NCBI GenBank assembly: GCA_026193555.1
Contig: JAPHUU010000106.1
Location: forward strand, 1 to 8,357
Length of the DNA: 8,357 nucleotides
Reading direction: 5' to 3'
DNA from: Rhodanobacter sp.
GTDB taxonomy: Bacteria; Pseudomonadota; Gammaproteobacteria; Xanthomonadales; Rhodanobacteraceae
A model generated the notes under the pieces. That model searched no databases, was not told where the DNA came from, and was given only the letters and a program-made list of their open reading frames with translations. A program made the position numbers and the translations under genes. Positions 7,930-8,357 of the stretch are shown piece by piece. Position 1 is the first letter of the stretch, and the number at the start of each line of letters is the position of its first letter.

Positions 7930-8357
7930 ATGTCACCGAACCACGTCGCCGAACTGGTCGAACTGCTGCAGCTCGAGCGGCTGGAAGACAATCTCTACCG
8001 CGGCCAGAGCCGCGATATCGGCACCCGTTTCGTCTTTGGCGGGCAGGTGCTGGGACAAGCACTGGCGGCAGCGCAGCAGACGGTGGAGGCGACACGCGAG
8101 GCGCATTCGCTGCATGCCTATTTCCTGCGCGCCGGCGATATCGAGGCTCCGATTGTGTACAGCGTGGAGCGCACCCGCGATGGCGGCACGTTCTCCTCGC
8201 GGCGGGTGGTGGCGATCCAGCACGGACAGCCGATCCTGAACGGCTCGATCTCGTTCCAGCAGCCCGAACAGGGCGTCGAACACCAGACCACGATGCCGGA
8301 AGTGCCACTACCGGAGGATCTGGAGCCGATGCGCCACCTGCCGCCGGAGGAACTGGC
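7930..8357 (+). CDS. tesB: TesB, acyl-CoA thioesterase II, 3'-truncated by the window edge
   Basis: Acyl-CoA thioesterase II hydrolyses acyl-CoA to free fatty acid and CoA in the cytoplasm. The frame from ATG 7930 runs open to the right edge (142 full codons; the full protein is about 285). It tracks E. coli TesB closely: NLYRGQSRDIGTRFVFGGQVLGQAL (21-45, quoted in parts: RGQS at 24-27, FGGQVLGQAL at 36-45), HSLHAYFLRAGD (59-70), RDGGTFSSRRVVAIQ (83-97) and SISFQQPEQGVEHQTTMP (106-123). This is the first hot-dog domain. The Asp-Thr-Gln catalytic set of E. coli TesB (Asp204, Thr228, Gln278) lies in the unseen half, so catalytic competence cannot be checked here. A TATAAT box upstream suggests its own promoter, separate from the amidase gene; the ribosome-binding site is weak. 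Confidence 0.95.
   Translation, partial: MSPNHVAELVELLQLERLEDNLYRGQSRDIGTRFVFGGQVLGQALAAAQQTVEATREAHSLHAYFLRAGDIEAPIVYSVERTRDGGTFSSRRVVAIQHGQPILNGSISFQQPEQGVEHQTTMPEVPLPEDLEPMRHLPPEEL

Noticed and set aside
7194..7991. N-terminal extension of the hydrolase frame back to 7991
   Set aside because: The added 266 codons lie antisense to the amidase and tesB genes. The hydrolase fold starts at MRGQIILSHG, which has its own GGAG site.

Overview
The window is compact, GC-rich and tightly packed on both strands. Its gene content fits a gammaproteobacterium of the Xanthomonadales (Rhodanobacter/Dyella/Luteibacter-like): a TesB thioesterase, a fused RlmKL rRNA methyltransferase, a secreted S10 carboxypeptidase and a two-gene egtB-egtD ergothioneine locus. 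The taxonomic call is an inference from composition and gene content. I see no mobile element, tRNA, rRNA or CRISPR array.

Layout. (a) 1-1445, plus strand: the C-terminal ~480 codons of a serine carboxypeptidase-like S10 peptidase whose start lies left of the window. (b) 1453-1483: a strong hairpin between convergent genes. (c) 3746-1507, minus strand: egtB then egtD, joined by an ATGA overlap. EgtD trimethylates histidine to hercynine, and EgtB makes the C-S bond on the hercynine imidazole. (d) 3747-3983: the egtB leader, then a bidirectional intrinsic terminator. (e) 4420-4004, minus strand: a small exported Gly/His/Tyr-rich protein with an all-Asp C-terminus. (f) 7193-4483, minus strand: a small alpha/beta hydrolase whose stop overlaps the start of rlmKL (ATGA again). 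(g) 7281-7841, plus strand: an amidase_2 (AmpD-like) peptidoglycan amidase, divergent from the hydrolase. (h) 7930 to the right edge: the N-terminal half of tesB, preceded by a consensus -10 box.

Most of this is ordinary housekeeping and accessory content, and no wholly new system is evident. The points most worth a second look are: the minimal egtBD locus, whose EgtB looks like the cysteine-using type; the unusual egtB start, where a hairpin lies against the ATG and the stop of a possible leader peptide overlaps it as TGATG; and a textbook A AAA AAA slippery heptamer directly before the rlmKL stop, with the -1 frame open into the downstream secreted-protein gene.
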